A stretch of DNA of 64,000 bases from assembly GCA_013350335.1 (NCBI GenBank), contig CM023541.1, positions 41,824,456 to 41,888,455 on the forward strand. Reading direction: 5' to 3'. Shown here piece after piece: positions 1-12,977 of this stretch (its first letter is position 1; each line of letters opens with the position of its first letter). The notes below the pieces were generated by a model, which was given only the letters and a program-made list of their open reading frames with translations, was not told the DNA's origin and ran no database searches. The stretch comes from Chimonanthus salicifolius (taxonomy: Eukaryota; Streptophyta; Magnoliopsida; Laurales; Calycanthaceae). The translations under genes and the position numbers were made by a program.

Positions 1-130
1 AACAAAAAGTACCTGTCAGTGAGAGAGATGAGCGGCGAAAGAGAGCACTGAGAGAGAGGAGAGCAGTCAGAGAGTTAGAGAGAGAAGTTAGAGCCAGAGA
101 GAGCAGCAGAGAGGAGAGGCGAGAAAACAC
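1..130. repeat. AG-rich low-complexity tract
   Basis: About 125 bases built almost only of GAGA, GCAG and AGAGA blocks. No coding potential seen. Confidence 0.7.
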
Positions 131-319
131 AGTTTGCACAAATAGGGAAATAGGGAATGCGACAACTTAAAATTTTCTTAGGGTTTGCGGAAGGGGCTTT
201 TTTTTAGGGTGTTGCAGCGGCAAGTGTAGCGTGTTTTTTTTTTTTTTTTTTTGGGTTTTCAAAACTTAAAACAATAATACTGAGTGGGCCTTTTTTCAAA
301 TGAGGCTTAAGGTACCTGG

Positions 320-371
320 CCTAATTTGCCTTATGGTTAGGCCGGCCTAACTTGCCTTATGGTTAGGCCAG
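320..371. repeat. 26-bp tandem direct repeat, two copies
   Basis: Two 26-base units (320-345 and 346-371) differ at only two positions. Their junction forms the palindrome GTTAGGCCGGCCTAAC. Confidence 0.8.
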
Positions 372-599
372 CCCTGATCACGAAGCACCATTATCCTTGG
401 ATCCCACGTTTCCTGCTCAATGTGCGTTTCACGTAGATTTACTTACTCATGGCCACATGCGATCCTACATGCCACGCATCTCTCATATCCATATCTCGTA
501 TGGACTCCGCCCATATGCCACATATCTCATATCGTCAAACTACATTTTATGTCCCTGCCTTACTCAGCTCCTTTTCTATGGCTATGCTCTTTTTAGGTA

Positions 600-860
600 G
601 CATTAGTTCTCATGCTCATCTCATATGCATTGCCCTTATAGTTCCTTCTCATTCTGTCTGGATTTTTGATATAGGTGTCAGTAATCACATGTGTTCTGCT
701 TTATCATTATTTTCTTCCTATAAATCTTGTTCTATCCCCATCCTCTATTCAACTTCCGAATGGCTCACATACACCTATCACACACATTGGGACCTGTTCG
801 TCTTTCACCCTCTATGTATTCCAAATGAAGGGGGTAGACAATCAAGATAAAACTTAAAAT
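600..860 (+). pseudogene. Copia retrotransposon protease relic
   Basis: From 659 the frame reads WIFDIGVSNHMC, a decayed version of the copia aspartic protease motif W(I/L)xDSGAxxHM. The following SLFSSYKS and, in another frame, LPNGSHTPITHIGT are also typical of the copia protease region. The active-site Ser is replaced and the frame shifts near 750, so it is a dead fragment without recognisable LTRs. Confidence 0.6.
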
Positions 861-912
861 CGAAGTTTCATATAGTTTTTTTCTTTTTCCTTGTTTTTTT
901 ACTCATGCTTTT

Positions 913-1090
913 TATTTTTCAATGACCGAGGTGTCCAAGGCCTTTTAGAGCACTCGACTAGTCCTCGGGGCATTTGCAATTCTCTTTATCCACACACATC
1001 AGATAACATTACGGGAGAGTGAACCTTTGGAATGAGACTGATATTCGAACTTAGAACTTCTGCTTTTTACTCATTCTTCGGTTGATTATT
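913..1090 (-). mobile_element. Probable SINE fragment (same family as 16881-17052)
   Basis: Starts on the plus strand after a T-rich stretch with AATGACCGAGGTGTCC and then GACTAGTCCTCGGGGCA, matching the corresponding parts of the SINE at 16881 and the fragment at 32936. On the minus strand a B-box-like AGTTCGAATAT is visible near 1050. Boundaries are approximate. Confidence 0.4.
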
Positions 1091-1204
1091 TCTTTTTTAT
1101 TTCTCGCTCTCCTCATTTCTGGAAAAAAAAAAAAATTCCCCCATTTGATAGCAATTAATATTATCTTTTTTCTTTAATCTCTTATATCCCACATGGGATA
1201 TATT

Positions 1205-4200
1205 TGTAATACCCTGACCCAAATTAGGCGTGTTTTAGCTTAATAATCTTTCTTGAAACCGGTTAATCTCTGAGGTTTCGGTTAGGGATTTGAGAAAAAG
1301 CCTAGGTGTGGCCCAATCCGAGCTCGAAAGCTCAGTGATCCAGCTCGTCCAGCTAGAGGGGCAAAATTGTAATTTACCGCTTATAATTATTATTATATAA
1401 ATTGTGTTGTTATGTGGTTATTATTGGATGATAATATTCTACTTAGTCAAGGATTTGTATTTCTGATTTTAAAATAATTTTTATTTTCAGAAAATAGTAT
1501 TTAAACCGCCTGTCAAAACCCTGAAAGGGAGTAATAATTATTTTAAATAGTTTTGGAAATGAGATAAATTTCGAAATAAGTTTAGTATGTTAGAACATTT
1601 TAAGTATGGTCTAGTTATTCTTCGAACCCCAAAAATGAGGTTCTGTAAGTTGCTTTATTTAACATTTGTTTAATTAAGTAAATAGTGTTAAATGGTGATT
1701 TTTATTTAAATCAATGGCTTTTAGTGAGTTTTAAATCCCAAAATTTTTATGGTGATTAAAGTTTTTAAAACCCAACTTATTTGTAAGGTGGGATTAATAT
1801 TTTGAGTTCTAAAAATCTTATGTTTAGTTAAAAATCAAGTTTTTATCAAAATAGGGGCCTTTTTTGCAAAACTAGAAAGTTTGAGGGACTTATCAAAATA
1901 GGGCCTTTTTGTAACCATTGTTCGGGACTGTCAGCTTCGGCTGCATGCACAAGCATGCAATGGCCAATAGGCCTCTCTTTCCTAGCCAAAATTTCTATAA
2001 ATTGGCCTCTGCTGTGCTGATCAAACTCCCACCAATTTTCTATCTTTCTCTCTTCTCTCAGACTCTCAGCTAGTTTGAAACCAAAACCAGCCGATTCCCT
2101 ATCTGTTTTACTGTTTTTCAGTCACCCGTAGCTTAAGAGGAACATATTTTCAAAAGATCGGATTTTTAGCCCAGGAACTCCAGTGAAGGTAATCACTGTG
2201 TTCCTCTTTCAATTCCAGTCGATTTAGAATCAAGAAAAACCGGTTTTGGCCCTATTTTGAGTGAGTAAAATCAGTTTGAAGTTTAAGAAAAACCATGGGT
2301 TTTCTTGTACCCGTGAGCTTTCAGTGTCAAAATCCAGTGACCTGCTGAGCTTCAAAGCTCTAAACCATTCTCTATGGAAAGAGGACTCCCAGAGGAGTCC
2401 ATCGGACTGGCTAGATATGAAAACCGAATCGGAAAAATCCACTATTTCTGGATTCGTATTTTATACAGTGTCTGCCGTCACTGTCTGTTGGTGCAAACAG
2501 TGAGGAAGACGACTCTCGGACGGTCCGAGAGTAGGTTTTCGGACGGTCCGAGGGTCACACCATTCGGACGGTCTGAGAGGACCCCTCGGATGTTTCGAGC
2601 TTCACCCAAAGCCCAGAGGCGCCCGAGGCTAGCTTAACTCTCCTGGATGTTCCGAGCAGAGTTCGGAAGGACCGAACCCCACTCGAACGATCCGAGCCTC
2701 TTTCGGATGTTTCGAGACTTACAGACCCATCGAGACTTGTTTTTCAGATTTTAATCAGGTTCGGAAGGACTTCGAATGATCCGAGACCTGATCTTCGGAC
2801 GATCCGAAGTCGGACCCTCAGTCCGAGGTCAGTGACTAGTTTAGGTGTGGTTCGGTTGATCCGAAGCCACAGTACCTGGTTCCGAGGGACTTTCCGAGGG
2901 ACCCAGTTTTTAAGTGTTAAATCTTGTTTGATTGTTATTGATTGCATGTGATGTTAGTACCCCTTTTGTTAATTTAAAAATGTGTACTAACCCTCTACTC
3001 TTATTATTATAGTGTATCTACTACTGTATTCACTTCTAGGCCGACTCTATTGGTAGGGCACTGAGTGATTTCACTTTCAGGCCGACACTATATTTGTCTG
3101 GTACTGAGTGACCTCGATGCCTTACTCAAAATGTCAGATCTGGTCCTATCCAGAAGACAACTGAGAAGTGACCTGAGAATCTAGACCTAACTCAATAAGT
3201 CAATCTAGTCAATGCCCAGAAGATAATATGAGTATTGGATTGAATACCTTTTATATTTACTATCTTCTGGATTATTGTAATTTAAAAAGGATAGAAACCA
3301 AGTAGGAGTAATCAATTCCATGTACATTGGATAATTTTGGGAAAACAAGTATGATTTCGAAATACTTGTGTGTATGTATTGATGTTATGTATATTGATTG
3401 TGCACTTGTTTATTTGTTTGAAAAGAGACCGCGAAACCACACAGTTACGGTGAGGGAACTTAACTTTGCAGTAGGTGTAAACAAGTTTTGTTATTTGAGA
3501 TAGATCTTGAAGTAATGAGTGGTTTCAGATTTGATGAACCCACTCATGTGCCTACACTTGATGCACTATTTTAAGAAGTGCTTATGGTAATGGTGAATGC
3601 TATGATGTTGATCATATGAGTTGTGAAATACTGCTTCCACGTACCTTTTACTATTGGACCATCGCTGAAGGTGTCGGTTACGTCTACTGGACCAGGTGGG
3701 TCGACAGTGATTGGCAAGGTGTGTCAATACCGATTTTGAGGTGTATACCGGAGATGTACTTGCAAGGGGTATTTTGACCGTGTCGGGACTTAATACTATT
3801 GGTGTCAGTATAGTATCTAGGGGTTACGTTGGATGACAGCAGTATTGGAAAAGAAATGATGAATTATGGGACTGATGATGATATTATGCTTATTTAGTTA
3901 TCAAGCATGAGATGGTATTGCAACTGTTGATTATTGTGCTAACCTGTTGTTTACTTAAACTGTACTGTTATATTTCCTTCACTGGGCTAGTTAGCTCACC
4001 CTACTCACCTTTCAGGAGATGAACCCGAGGAGGAGAACCCTCTATTTCAAGCTTAGGGTGGATAAGCTACTGCGTTGTTTTGGGATTCCCACTGAGGGGA
4101 ATACCCTCATCTTTGCTTTTCTGGTTCTTGGAACCAATTTCTTTTGTAAAGTACCGAATGTGGTACTTGTTTTGTTTAAATGTGATGTACTAAGACTACT

Positions 4201-4464
4201 ACGTTTCTGTAGTTACTCTGATGTGATTTTTGAAATGATAATTCAATGGTTGGAATTATGTGATCATGTATGTGTTATCTTTTGTGTCTATTGTTGGGTA
4301 GACTTATGGTATATGTTTGAGTCCACATGTTGGGAGCATGTGTGACCTTTGGGCCTAACTGTTGATCCGTCCCAGTTAGAATGCTGGTGCTAACTTAGTC
4401 TTTAAAAAAAAAAAAAAAAAATTCAGTCGCGTTCCGAGCCCACCCTTCAGGTCGGGGCGTGACA
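1205..4464 (+). mobile_element. Solo long terminal repeat of a gypsy-like retrotransposon, 3.26 kb
   Basis: Begins TGTAATACCCTG and ends GGGGCGTGACA, and is flanked by the perfect 5-bp duplication ATATT at 1200-1204 and 4465-4469. No second copy, primer-binding site or gag-pol is adjacent, so it is a solo LTR left by recombination. Length and the TGTAATACCC...TGACA ends resemble the long LTRs of plant Tekay/Del-type chromoviruses (inference). Open frames inside it, such as 4019-4345, are not genes. It carries a palindrome array at 2515-2865. Start and end motifs are like the element at 28715-31804. Confidence 0.85.
2515..2865. repeat. Array of about 11 copies of a 15-bp palindrome
   Basis: Copies of YTCGGANNNTCCGAR, beginning with the perfect CTCGGACGGTCCGAG at 2515-2529 and ending with TTCGGTTGATCCGAA at 2851-2865. 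Spacing is irregular and several copies carry C-to-T or G-to-A changes. It lies inside the solo LTR. Confidence 0.85.
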
Positions 4465-4469
4465 ATATT

Positions 4470-7400
4470 TCTATTAAGATACCCAAATGACACCTCAAAT
4501 CATCTAAGCAAGTTAGATCCTCATAAGGGTCTAGTTTAGGCATCACACAAATTAGGACTAACAAGTTACTCTTCATTACACAATTATACAACGACAGGCT
4601 ATACAAACACTCGATTTTTCTGCTAGGAGACACCCGATTTTGGGTTTTAGATGGAATTTACCATTTTGCCCTTCCACTTAAACAGCCAGACGCCCGAATG
4701 AATTTCTTTCCTTCGAATGAACTGCTCCTTTCCGACGTTGTCAGGCAGCGATGGAAGGGGAAGAGGAGGGGGCCCACCGTTGATGGAAGGTGGGACTCAT
4801 CGGGTGATATCTAAGCCAAGGCAGGGGTGACATCAGTAGTGTTGGTTTGATGGAGATACAGTCCCAGAGCCAGCAGATCTGGCTGAAAATGTCTCAAAAA
4901 ATGGGTTCTAGGCGGTGCGGTAGAGATACACGGCAAAAAAACAGTCAAAGGGGCCCCACGGTTGACCGAAACCCAACGTCTTCTTTACGCGTAGAGAGGT
5001 GGGCCAGGGACGACCGTGGTGGTGTCGATCCTAAGTATATAAGTGCAGGATCCACTTGGATCTAAGACCGAGATGAAGATCTAGCGGCCACAGATTTGGG
5101 CTTCCTTAGGACATATGTAGAACTCCTAATTCCGCACATACCGAATAAGCAACTACGAAAAATGACCCGTTGATGTTGATCGTGAATCAAACTCAAAATA
5201 AACATTAAGATATAATTAATTTTTCATTTTTTTATTAGCCATATGGGCATATCTAAGGTTAAAGAAAAAAAATCATAGACTCAAGATCCATGCTTTAGAT
5301 ACATACATAACACACTATAAATTCTAGTTGTCTCTTCCTTAAAATTATATAAAGATATTTTATCTTCTATTTTTGACCTCCATTTCTCAATTTTTAATTT
5401 ACAAAATTTGAGTATTTTTGTAGGACCTTTTATTTATTTTTTTCCCATTTTTTTTTTTGTGCCATGGTCTTTGATTTTTTATAATTTATTAAATTTGTTG
5501 GACTCTTGGATCCTGTTCTCAGATCTAAAATATTTTTCTTATTTTAAGCCAGTTCTCAAAAGGTGGGGTTTTTCAATATTTGAAGTCAAGTTGATTTCAG
5601 ATTTAAAAATTTTAATTCAAAATTTAATCAGTACAACAAGATATTGAAAGAAACCAATAAATAAATAAAAATAGAATCTATTATTACTATTAAATTCTTC
5701 ATCACATGTATCTTCTGATTGAATTTCATAAAGCAGCTGGAGGCTACCATTTCATCTTTGTCTAGATCAATAAAAAATTAATGGGATAAATTAAAATATT
5801 CATGTCTTTCTCAGTCCTCCAATGCTTACAATAAAGAATCCTACTCCTTAGACTAAAGTTCATGCTAGAGTCATCAAGAGAATAAATTAAAATGTAAAAT
5901 ATTTATGATTGGTCTAACTAATCAAATCTTTTAAAATATTCTGCTCATAGTCCAACCAGTAGGATTTGTTTATAATCTTTCTAGTAGAAAAAAAAAACTC
6001 TTATCTCTGACTTGATTTATCAATCTTTGTCACCTGTCATGATCATACTTTTATGCATTTGGTATTGACATTATTATTATAAATAATTAAGATCATATAT
6101 CCTTCTCAAACAAGTTTATTTCATAGTAGAATGACATGGTACTAAACTATTGATAGAGTAATTTGTTAAAATGCTGAGTTGCTGTAGTTTATATTAAATT
6201 ATTGGAATTATAGATAATAAAGTATTGACATTGTGTAGTTGGAGTACTGAACTGTTAAGGTGCTAATAGATATTTTTTAATGGTGTATGGAATTGTTGAA
6301 GATTTTTTATTCTTCTTTTATATTAGAGGTAAGACTGATCTTATGAGTATATTTAAACCTCTTAATTCACACACATCGATTAAATCTATGAGAAGTGATC
6401 CGTTGACACCAAAAATATTGTACTCAGTTGCCAAATTATTGTGCCTTAAATATAATATTGACATCTTTAATGCAACTAGAGACAGTCCACCAATTGAGTA
6501 GAGTTGGAACTCTATTTACACAGGGGAAAAGATCAAAGAGGCATAATGTTCATGCGGCATTTTTGAAAATTTTACTACCTATGTAATAAGGTTTTGGGCT
6601 ATATGCTAGATGTATGAGAAACAACCCTACCTCAATTTGATTTGATTCTTTGTTACATTCATTCCAATCTTTACACTATTGATCTTTGTGGCATTCAAAA
6701 TGTCACATATGTTAGATTGCTAATTGGTATGAACTATCTTCGTATTAAGGAATTTCAAAACTTCAATATTCAATTTTATAGTCAATTATCAAATGGTTAG
6801 AAACTTAAAATATTGCAAAGGTATTTTGACTAATGTCAGCAACAAAAAAGTGTTATCATATGTTAGGTATATAATCAATATCTTAAAAGCTCTAGAGTTG
6901 ATGGAATGGAAAAAATAAAACCCTTAAACATATGTCATACTAAGTTGGCCTAACTTGATATCCATATTTTAAGTTGGGCCCCACTAGGCACATAACAGAC
7001 CACCATACTTCCATGCCAGCATTGGACGGCTCCCACTATACACTATGACGGCTTGCACGCTAGACGAGGTAGCTCTTTCAACCTTTGTGGTGGTTTCATA
7101 GAGACACCAAATAGTCTTTTCTATATGTTACCCCCTCTAGGATTCAAACTAAGGATGTGATGCGGAACGTAAAAAATCAAACATTTGAGACTATCCCATA
7201 TTAGGCTAGTCCAATCTGACGCCTATACCCTTGATTAAACTCCATTATTCACATGACATAATACCTCGTAGAGTTAGCTCTGGGGTGATGATAGGGCATG
7301 TTTGATTTCACGTAATTGGCCCAATTATTTTGAAGCTTCACTATAAATATGTCCATTTATTAAATAGGTTCAAATTAAATTACCTTGTTTACTAAGCAAA

Positions 7401-7755
7401 TTAATGAAAGTGACCTAAAGTCTAAAACCTAAAGCCTGTTTTCTCAAGTTCTATTGGAGACAAGCTGAAGTCCAAACTCAACCTCAGCATTTTGTCTCTT
7501 CCGGGTGAACTTATTCATCCAATTGAAGACTCATCGAATACATTATAAAATGGTCAATGATGTATACAAAAAATAGGAGCATCGAATTCCATCCAAAATT
7601 AAAACATGAAATAAAATAAAATCAGATAATACTCAAATTATTTGTCTCTTCCGGTAACCCATCTGCAAGGCGGCCACCACCTTTTGTAACAATTTTATGT
7701 GGTACCCAAATACAGATATTTATTCTTTACATAGAACATCCTCGATTCCAACATG
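4470..7755. other. Intergenic, no gene seen
   Basis: AT-rich sequence with scattered stops in all frames. Short frames at 4847, 5408 and 6280 show no recognisable motif. I see no element boundaries here. Confidence 0.6.
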
Positions 7756-8140
7756 TGAAATCAGACCTAATAAAATTTGATCCTATTCGAATATCTGAAC
7801 TGAACTCGGACACTTTAAATAGGGTATGGATTTAAAGTTCTTTGATCCAAACTCGAATTAGACCCAAACTGTCTAACCCGATTAATAAACATGTGAGTAA
7901 TGGATTAAGAGTTCTTGATCTGAATTCAAATTTGATTCGAATAGATTGATTCCAAGTCTACCTTGAACTAGGCTTAGCAAAATTTGACCAGACCTGATCG
8001 CCCAAACTAAATCCGAGCAATTTAAATATATATGGATTTAAAATTTTGTGACCCGAACTGACTGAACTATTTAATAAACAAGTAGGTAATAGGCCAAAGA
8101 TTGTTGATCCAAACTCGAATAAAATCCGACCCAAAACTGA
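7756..8140. repeat. Two diverged tandem repeat units of about 190-230 bp
   Basis: The order of short blocks (AAATTTGAYC, TTTAAATA, TATGGATTTAAA, GATCCAAACTCGAAT, GACCCAAAACTG or similar, ATTTAATAAACA, GTAATGG) appears once in 7756-7930 and again in 7978-8140. No coding capacity. Confidence 0.55.
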
Positions 8141-9758
8141 AATGTTGGTGGAGCACGCTAGCATGAAAGTAAGAATATGAAATAATTAATGAACTAAATA
8201 TTTTGCTCTAACAAATACTTCTAACCTCAATATAGGATTAACATTCAATGACTCATAATCACTCTTTAAAAATCAGATTACTAGAATTGTCTAAAGAAGA
8301 CTAATTTCAATAAAAAAGCATTGGGCCACAAAAGTGTCAAAACGAAAATCCTAAGGGGTTAGTTTGACAGTCATTTCCCACCTTTGTATACGAGAGATCT
8401 TGGGATCAAGCTCTCCTAATATAAAAAGGGTCATTCCTCATAGTTTGTACTCAGCGTGTGTAGATAGGAAGGTTTACATATACTCTAAGGATTAGTCAAG
8501 TGGAACGCCTGATTAAATCAAGTGGAACGCATGGATACCTTCATCTTAAAAAAATATCTAAACGAAATTGATTTAAGAGAAATGCAATGGACAATCGATG
8601 CAGCCCTCTCTCTGCTGAGAATTCATTGATTGGTTTTTTGTCTTTTGCAGAGGAGGACAGGCAATTTGTTTAACCTTCTCTGTAAAAGAAACAATCCCCC
8701 ATGGTACAAAAGCCAAAGAAGAGAGAAGGCCTGATAGGCATGGAAACAAAAAGGAATCCTCTAGCTTTCTTAGATATTTTTCTCTAGATTCCTGAGAAGG
8801 ATAATCCTTCCAACTTCACATTCAGTCAAGAATTACAAAACTTCCATATTCAAGACTGAAAAGAAGAGAGTGATGCTGACAGGAATGCATGGACATGGAA
8901 AGATATAGCGTATGTATGAATCATTGTGATAGGCAATTCTGAGTGTTAAGTTGTTCATAGGATAATCTTATCACCAGGAGGAAAGTGTGCACCACTGCTC
9001 TCCCATGTTAGGCCGATTGCCCTAGGATAAGATATTAACAATCATGTGCTGTAATACCTCATTCTGGCCTGCTCTGCCCAACTAAGGGGACCATCCAAAG
9101 GTTCAAACATCCCAAACCATATAGAACAAATGAGCAATGTATTAAATAATATATAAAAAAAAAAATTCAATATGGGTATTGACACCAAATAATTTTTCTA
9201 TATATGACGCAGGAAAATGAATTGTAAAATACTGCACTACTTCACTTTGAATGTAGAATATATTCTTATTGACCCGAATTACTCAAGTAGTTCCCGACTC
9301 AACTCTAGTATTGTTTTATAACTTTGTGCACTTGAGTTGGATCAAATCGAGTCAGTTGATTTTAAATTTCTCAACCCAAACCAACTTGAATTTCATGTGG
9401 GTTTTTTTTTCCTAACTTAATCCGACCTAAATTATACAGATACATAATCCAAACTCATTAATTTTTCGAGTTTGGTCATGTAGGTCAGGTTAAAATCCGA
9501 CCCAAGTTTCACCCTAATCAATTTGTACTTCTATTTATTGAATTACAAAAAAATGACTCATGTGATTAGATCTTTATTTCAACGTATAGCTGAAAAAGAT
9601 GATAAATGTTGTAAATCATAGACGCATGAGAGAAGTCGTAAAAGTAAAAACCCCACCGCGACAATGAACTGTTTGAAACTTCGTACATGCGAATGGAAGA
9701 TCAAAAATGTGAGTTCATGTCAATTGACATCCACAGACAAAACAGAGAAGAAGAATAT
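8141..9758. other. Intergenic, no gene seen
   Basis: AT-rich. The stretch 9260-9500 contains repeated 'GAYCCRA' and 'ACTYGA' words like those at 7756-8140 and 14590-14850, which suggests decayed copies of one repeat. Nothing coding. Confidence 0.5.
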
Positions 9759-11160
9759 TGTAATACTCTGATCTAAATTACTATTAAATTTAGTGATTAA
9801 TTATAGTTAATTGTGTTTAGTGATAGATTAATTTAGATGATTAACAGATGTACTTTGTTTTGAGTCAAAAGTTTGACTCGATCTGAGTTCGGGATCTGTG
9901 TATCCAACTCGTTGAGTGTTATGGCGAAGTTGATATTATCCGAACTTTTTTCTGGCTAAGGCGTTAAGGGTCACCTATTTTTAGTTAATAGTTATTTGAA
10001 AGATCTAAGTTTTCAAATTTCACACATTTGTTTAGTTTTGAATTTAGAGTTCAACGATTTTTACGATTTGTCGTTTGGACTTCTGGAAGTATGTTTTCTG
10101 CACAGCTGTGAGATACCTTGTAAAACACTGTGTTTTAAATATTTAGGAGTGTCAAAGACCTTAAAGTTTTAAAGTATTTTTATCAAGTTATTATAATTAG
10201 TCTAGATATTTAATTTGAGAAATTTAAAAAAAATGTTTAAAAAATAAATTTAAAGTTTTAAAAGAGATTTTATTAAGCAATTATATAATTTAATTACTGT
10301 ACCCGATGTATCTATTTGCCGAACCGATCCATCCCTGTGCGTGAGGTGATGGCAGGCCATTCCTCAACATCTCTTTCTTCTGTGCTTCATTTTCTTCCTC
10401 TCTTCTCTGTTCTTCTCTTCCGTCAACGGCTGTGAGCTTTTGGGTTTAGTTCGATTTTCCAACTTTTTCATTTTTCAACCGTTTTCAGCAATCAAGGTAT
10501 GGAAATTGATCTACTCTGAATTTCAGGAACTCCGGTACTGATTTTATTTTAAGAAGAACAAGTTTTATACTTCAAAATTGTTTAATTCTTGCTTAACACC
10601 TTTAGAGGTGATTTTCTTGTGTCAGAACAAAATTTTTGGTAACTCTAAGCTAAAAGAGAGGAAAGATTAACCTCTAGCTAATTTTGGATGTTTATTTTCT
10701 GCTATGAGTGTTTACTTTCCTGTACCCTCTAGGCATAACTCAATACGTCTGTCGTATCTAGAAGACAATACGAGGATGGCCTGCGCATTTTACTTTATTG
10801 TACTGTAACCTCTGGGCACGGTCTCAATACTCAACCCTGGTCAGGAAGAAATACGAGACTATGCATTGAATACTTTCATTTTTCTCTTTATTGTGTGTTT
10901 TGGGATGACTCACATAATGACTTTGACTAAATAAGTGAAGTAGAAAGATTTAGGGAGAATCATTGACATTACCTAGTTTTCAGATAGAAAATATATTTAA
11001 TGAGTTCTTTGGAAATGTTTTAAGTTACTTTAAGTTTATTTGAAATTAAATAAATATTTATGAAAAATTATGATGTTTTATAGATCGTGGTGATTTTTGC
11101 AAGCTGAATAAGGTGAGGGGACTCAACTTTACATACATCCTGTTTATTGCAAAGACTTAT
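9759..11160 (+). mobile_element. Truncated LTR, related to 1205-4464
   Basis: Starts TGTAATACTCTG. It shares scattered blocks with the solo LTR at 1205, including the GGTGAGGGGACTCAACTTT stretch near 11110 and a pair of 'TCAATACKYCTG...AGAAGACAATACGAG'-like segments near 10740-10860. The last third of the LTR and its terminal TGACA are missing, and no target duplication was found. Confidence 0.5.
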
Positions 11161-11604
11161 AAGACTTTAGATTGGATTAAGTTAATCTATTGGACTCTAA
11201 GATGGAAAATGGGAATCATGGTATTTTACGGATGAAAAAGACCAAATGGGACTAGAAAGCGAGCCCTAACAATTTAATGTGGTTTTCTCAAGAAATGAGT
11301 TTCAGTAGAAATCAATGAGTTTAGTAGAAATCAATTAGTTGCTGAAAGATAAACAAACTATGATATAGTAAATACATAAGCAATCACACAAAAACACATG
11401 AGCTCTTATGTTGTTTGGTAAATTCTGTGTCTACAATGAGATATAAGCAATCTCATTGTTTTCAAGAATAGGTTAGCAATGTTCTCTTCCTTGTGTCTCT
11501 TCAATATAGATGAATTCTTCTAAATCTTAGAAATTTGAAAAATACAATTTATACGTAGCACATATATAAAATATTTTTTGGTGGCCATCCTAACACGAGA
11601 AATC
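11161..11604. other. Intergenic, no gene seen
   Basis: AT-rich sequence without recognisable elements. Confidence 0.5.
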
Positions 11605-11846
11605 TCTTTTAAGAGGCACGAGTTTTCTGAATTTTCTACTTTACCTCCATTTGTCCGTACGAATTTATTGGACTTTCAGAAATCGGTTTAGTAAATTACT
11701 TTCCTCAAATTTTCATTTCCAAGTGACCCAGTCTGGTGCGCCAATTCAGTGAACCAATTTCTGAAAGTCCAGTAAAATCCGTACGTACGGATGAGAGTCA
11801 AATGAGAAATTCACTAAAATCCGTGTCTCCTAAAAAAAACTTCCCC
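11605..11846. mobile_element. Foldback (MITE-like) element with arms of about 90 bp
   Basis: The left arm (about 11605-11693) and the inverted right arm (about 11745-11846) align along most of their length. The best block is TGGACTTTCAGAAATYGGTT, flanked by CCGTACG-containing sequence and by TTTTARGAGRCACG at the outer ends. The loop is about 50 bp. No transposase is present and the target duplication is unclear. Confidence 0.65.
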
Positions 11847-12615
11847 CATTGACACTCAAAATACTCTTATAACTCAAGCTCCCACCTCTTTACATAAGAG
11901 TCCAAATTGAAATTATGAAGAGAAGGAACATAATTGCACATATGTTGAAATACAGATGCGTCGTCAAACTTGCTTGAATAAACTAGTGAAAGCAGCAGAC
12001 GCACACGTGGGACAAATCTTCTAGCTTTGATGAGAGCCGGCCTAGTATATTAGGAGTCTTAAATCAAATCAAACTCTCTTTCCTCATTCCTCATTCAAGA
12101 GATGCTGCCTCCACTGAGACCTTTACCCAGAGGTAAAAAATATCCATTGGATCTATAATAATCTTTTCTCCTTAGCTAAAACAGTGCAATTGATTTAATT
12201 ACAATTTTTATATCTTTCAAGTGGAATGACAGCAGAGACAGATGGTGACATATTAACTATTAATTACAAGTGCATGTGCTATATAATATTTGTTTAAATT
12301 AAAAGAGGCCTTCATCTGATTAATTTCTACTTAATTATGTTTGATAACTTGACAACATGATGGGCATGATTTATGCTGACAATCTTAAGAGTCTTCACCT
12401 TTTCAAGTGCAAAATAGTGGTAAATTGTGTAGTTTTCTCCATCTCAAGCTATCGTGCTTCCATTCATAATTGAAGATCAATTCTTTCATCAGCAAGGGAA
12501 AATCTCACAAAAAGGGAGATCAGATTAGTTACTAGATAGACATACATGAGGAGACAACTTAACTTTCATCACGCCTTAAAACATATCTAGGAAAAAAGAC
12601 TGTTCATAATTTTTA
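11847..12615. other. Intergenic, no gene seen
   Basis: No motif, element end or coding stretch recognised. Confidence 0.5.
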
Positions 12616-12636
12616 GGATATGATAATCTAATATCC

Positions 12637-12957
12637 AATGTTGGATAGTTCAACTGGTTACTTCTCGCCTCATGAAGCGAGAGGTAGTCAGTTCGAGTCC
12701 TAACAGCGTAAACTGAAGACGTTCTGTGCAGGATAGGTCCTACGCTGCTTATGCCCCCCACATAGAAAGGACTCACACACACTTAAACTTCTTAATATAC
12801 TAGTCCTAAAGGGCTCTTGAAATCTCACCCTGTCTAGGGCCCCTGAGATTTTAGGGGATCTCAGGGCCGACCTTGGTTTTGTGTGGGTGTGAGGCGTTCT
12901 CCCGAGAAGTTTATGGGAGCCCTTCACTCGTTGTTTCCCTCAGTTATAAAAAAAAAA
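12637..12957 (+). mobile_element. tRNA-derived SINE with poly(A) tail and 20-bp target duplication
   Basis: The head has a pol III A box (TAGTTCAACTGG, from 12646) and B box (AGTTCGAGTCC, near 12690), separated by a hairpin around CTCGCCTCATGAAGCGAG. The body ends in an A tract at about 12948-12957. Imperfect direct repeats of about 20 bp flank it: 12616-12636 and 12958-12977, both starting GGATATGRTAAT. About 320 bp, which is long for a plant SINE. Confidence 0.8.
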
Positions 12958-12977
12958 GGATATGGTAATTCAAATCC

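Noticed and set aside
4019..4345. A 108-codon open frame
   Set aside because: It lies near the end of the solo LTR at 1205-4464 and shows no motif.
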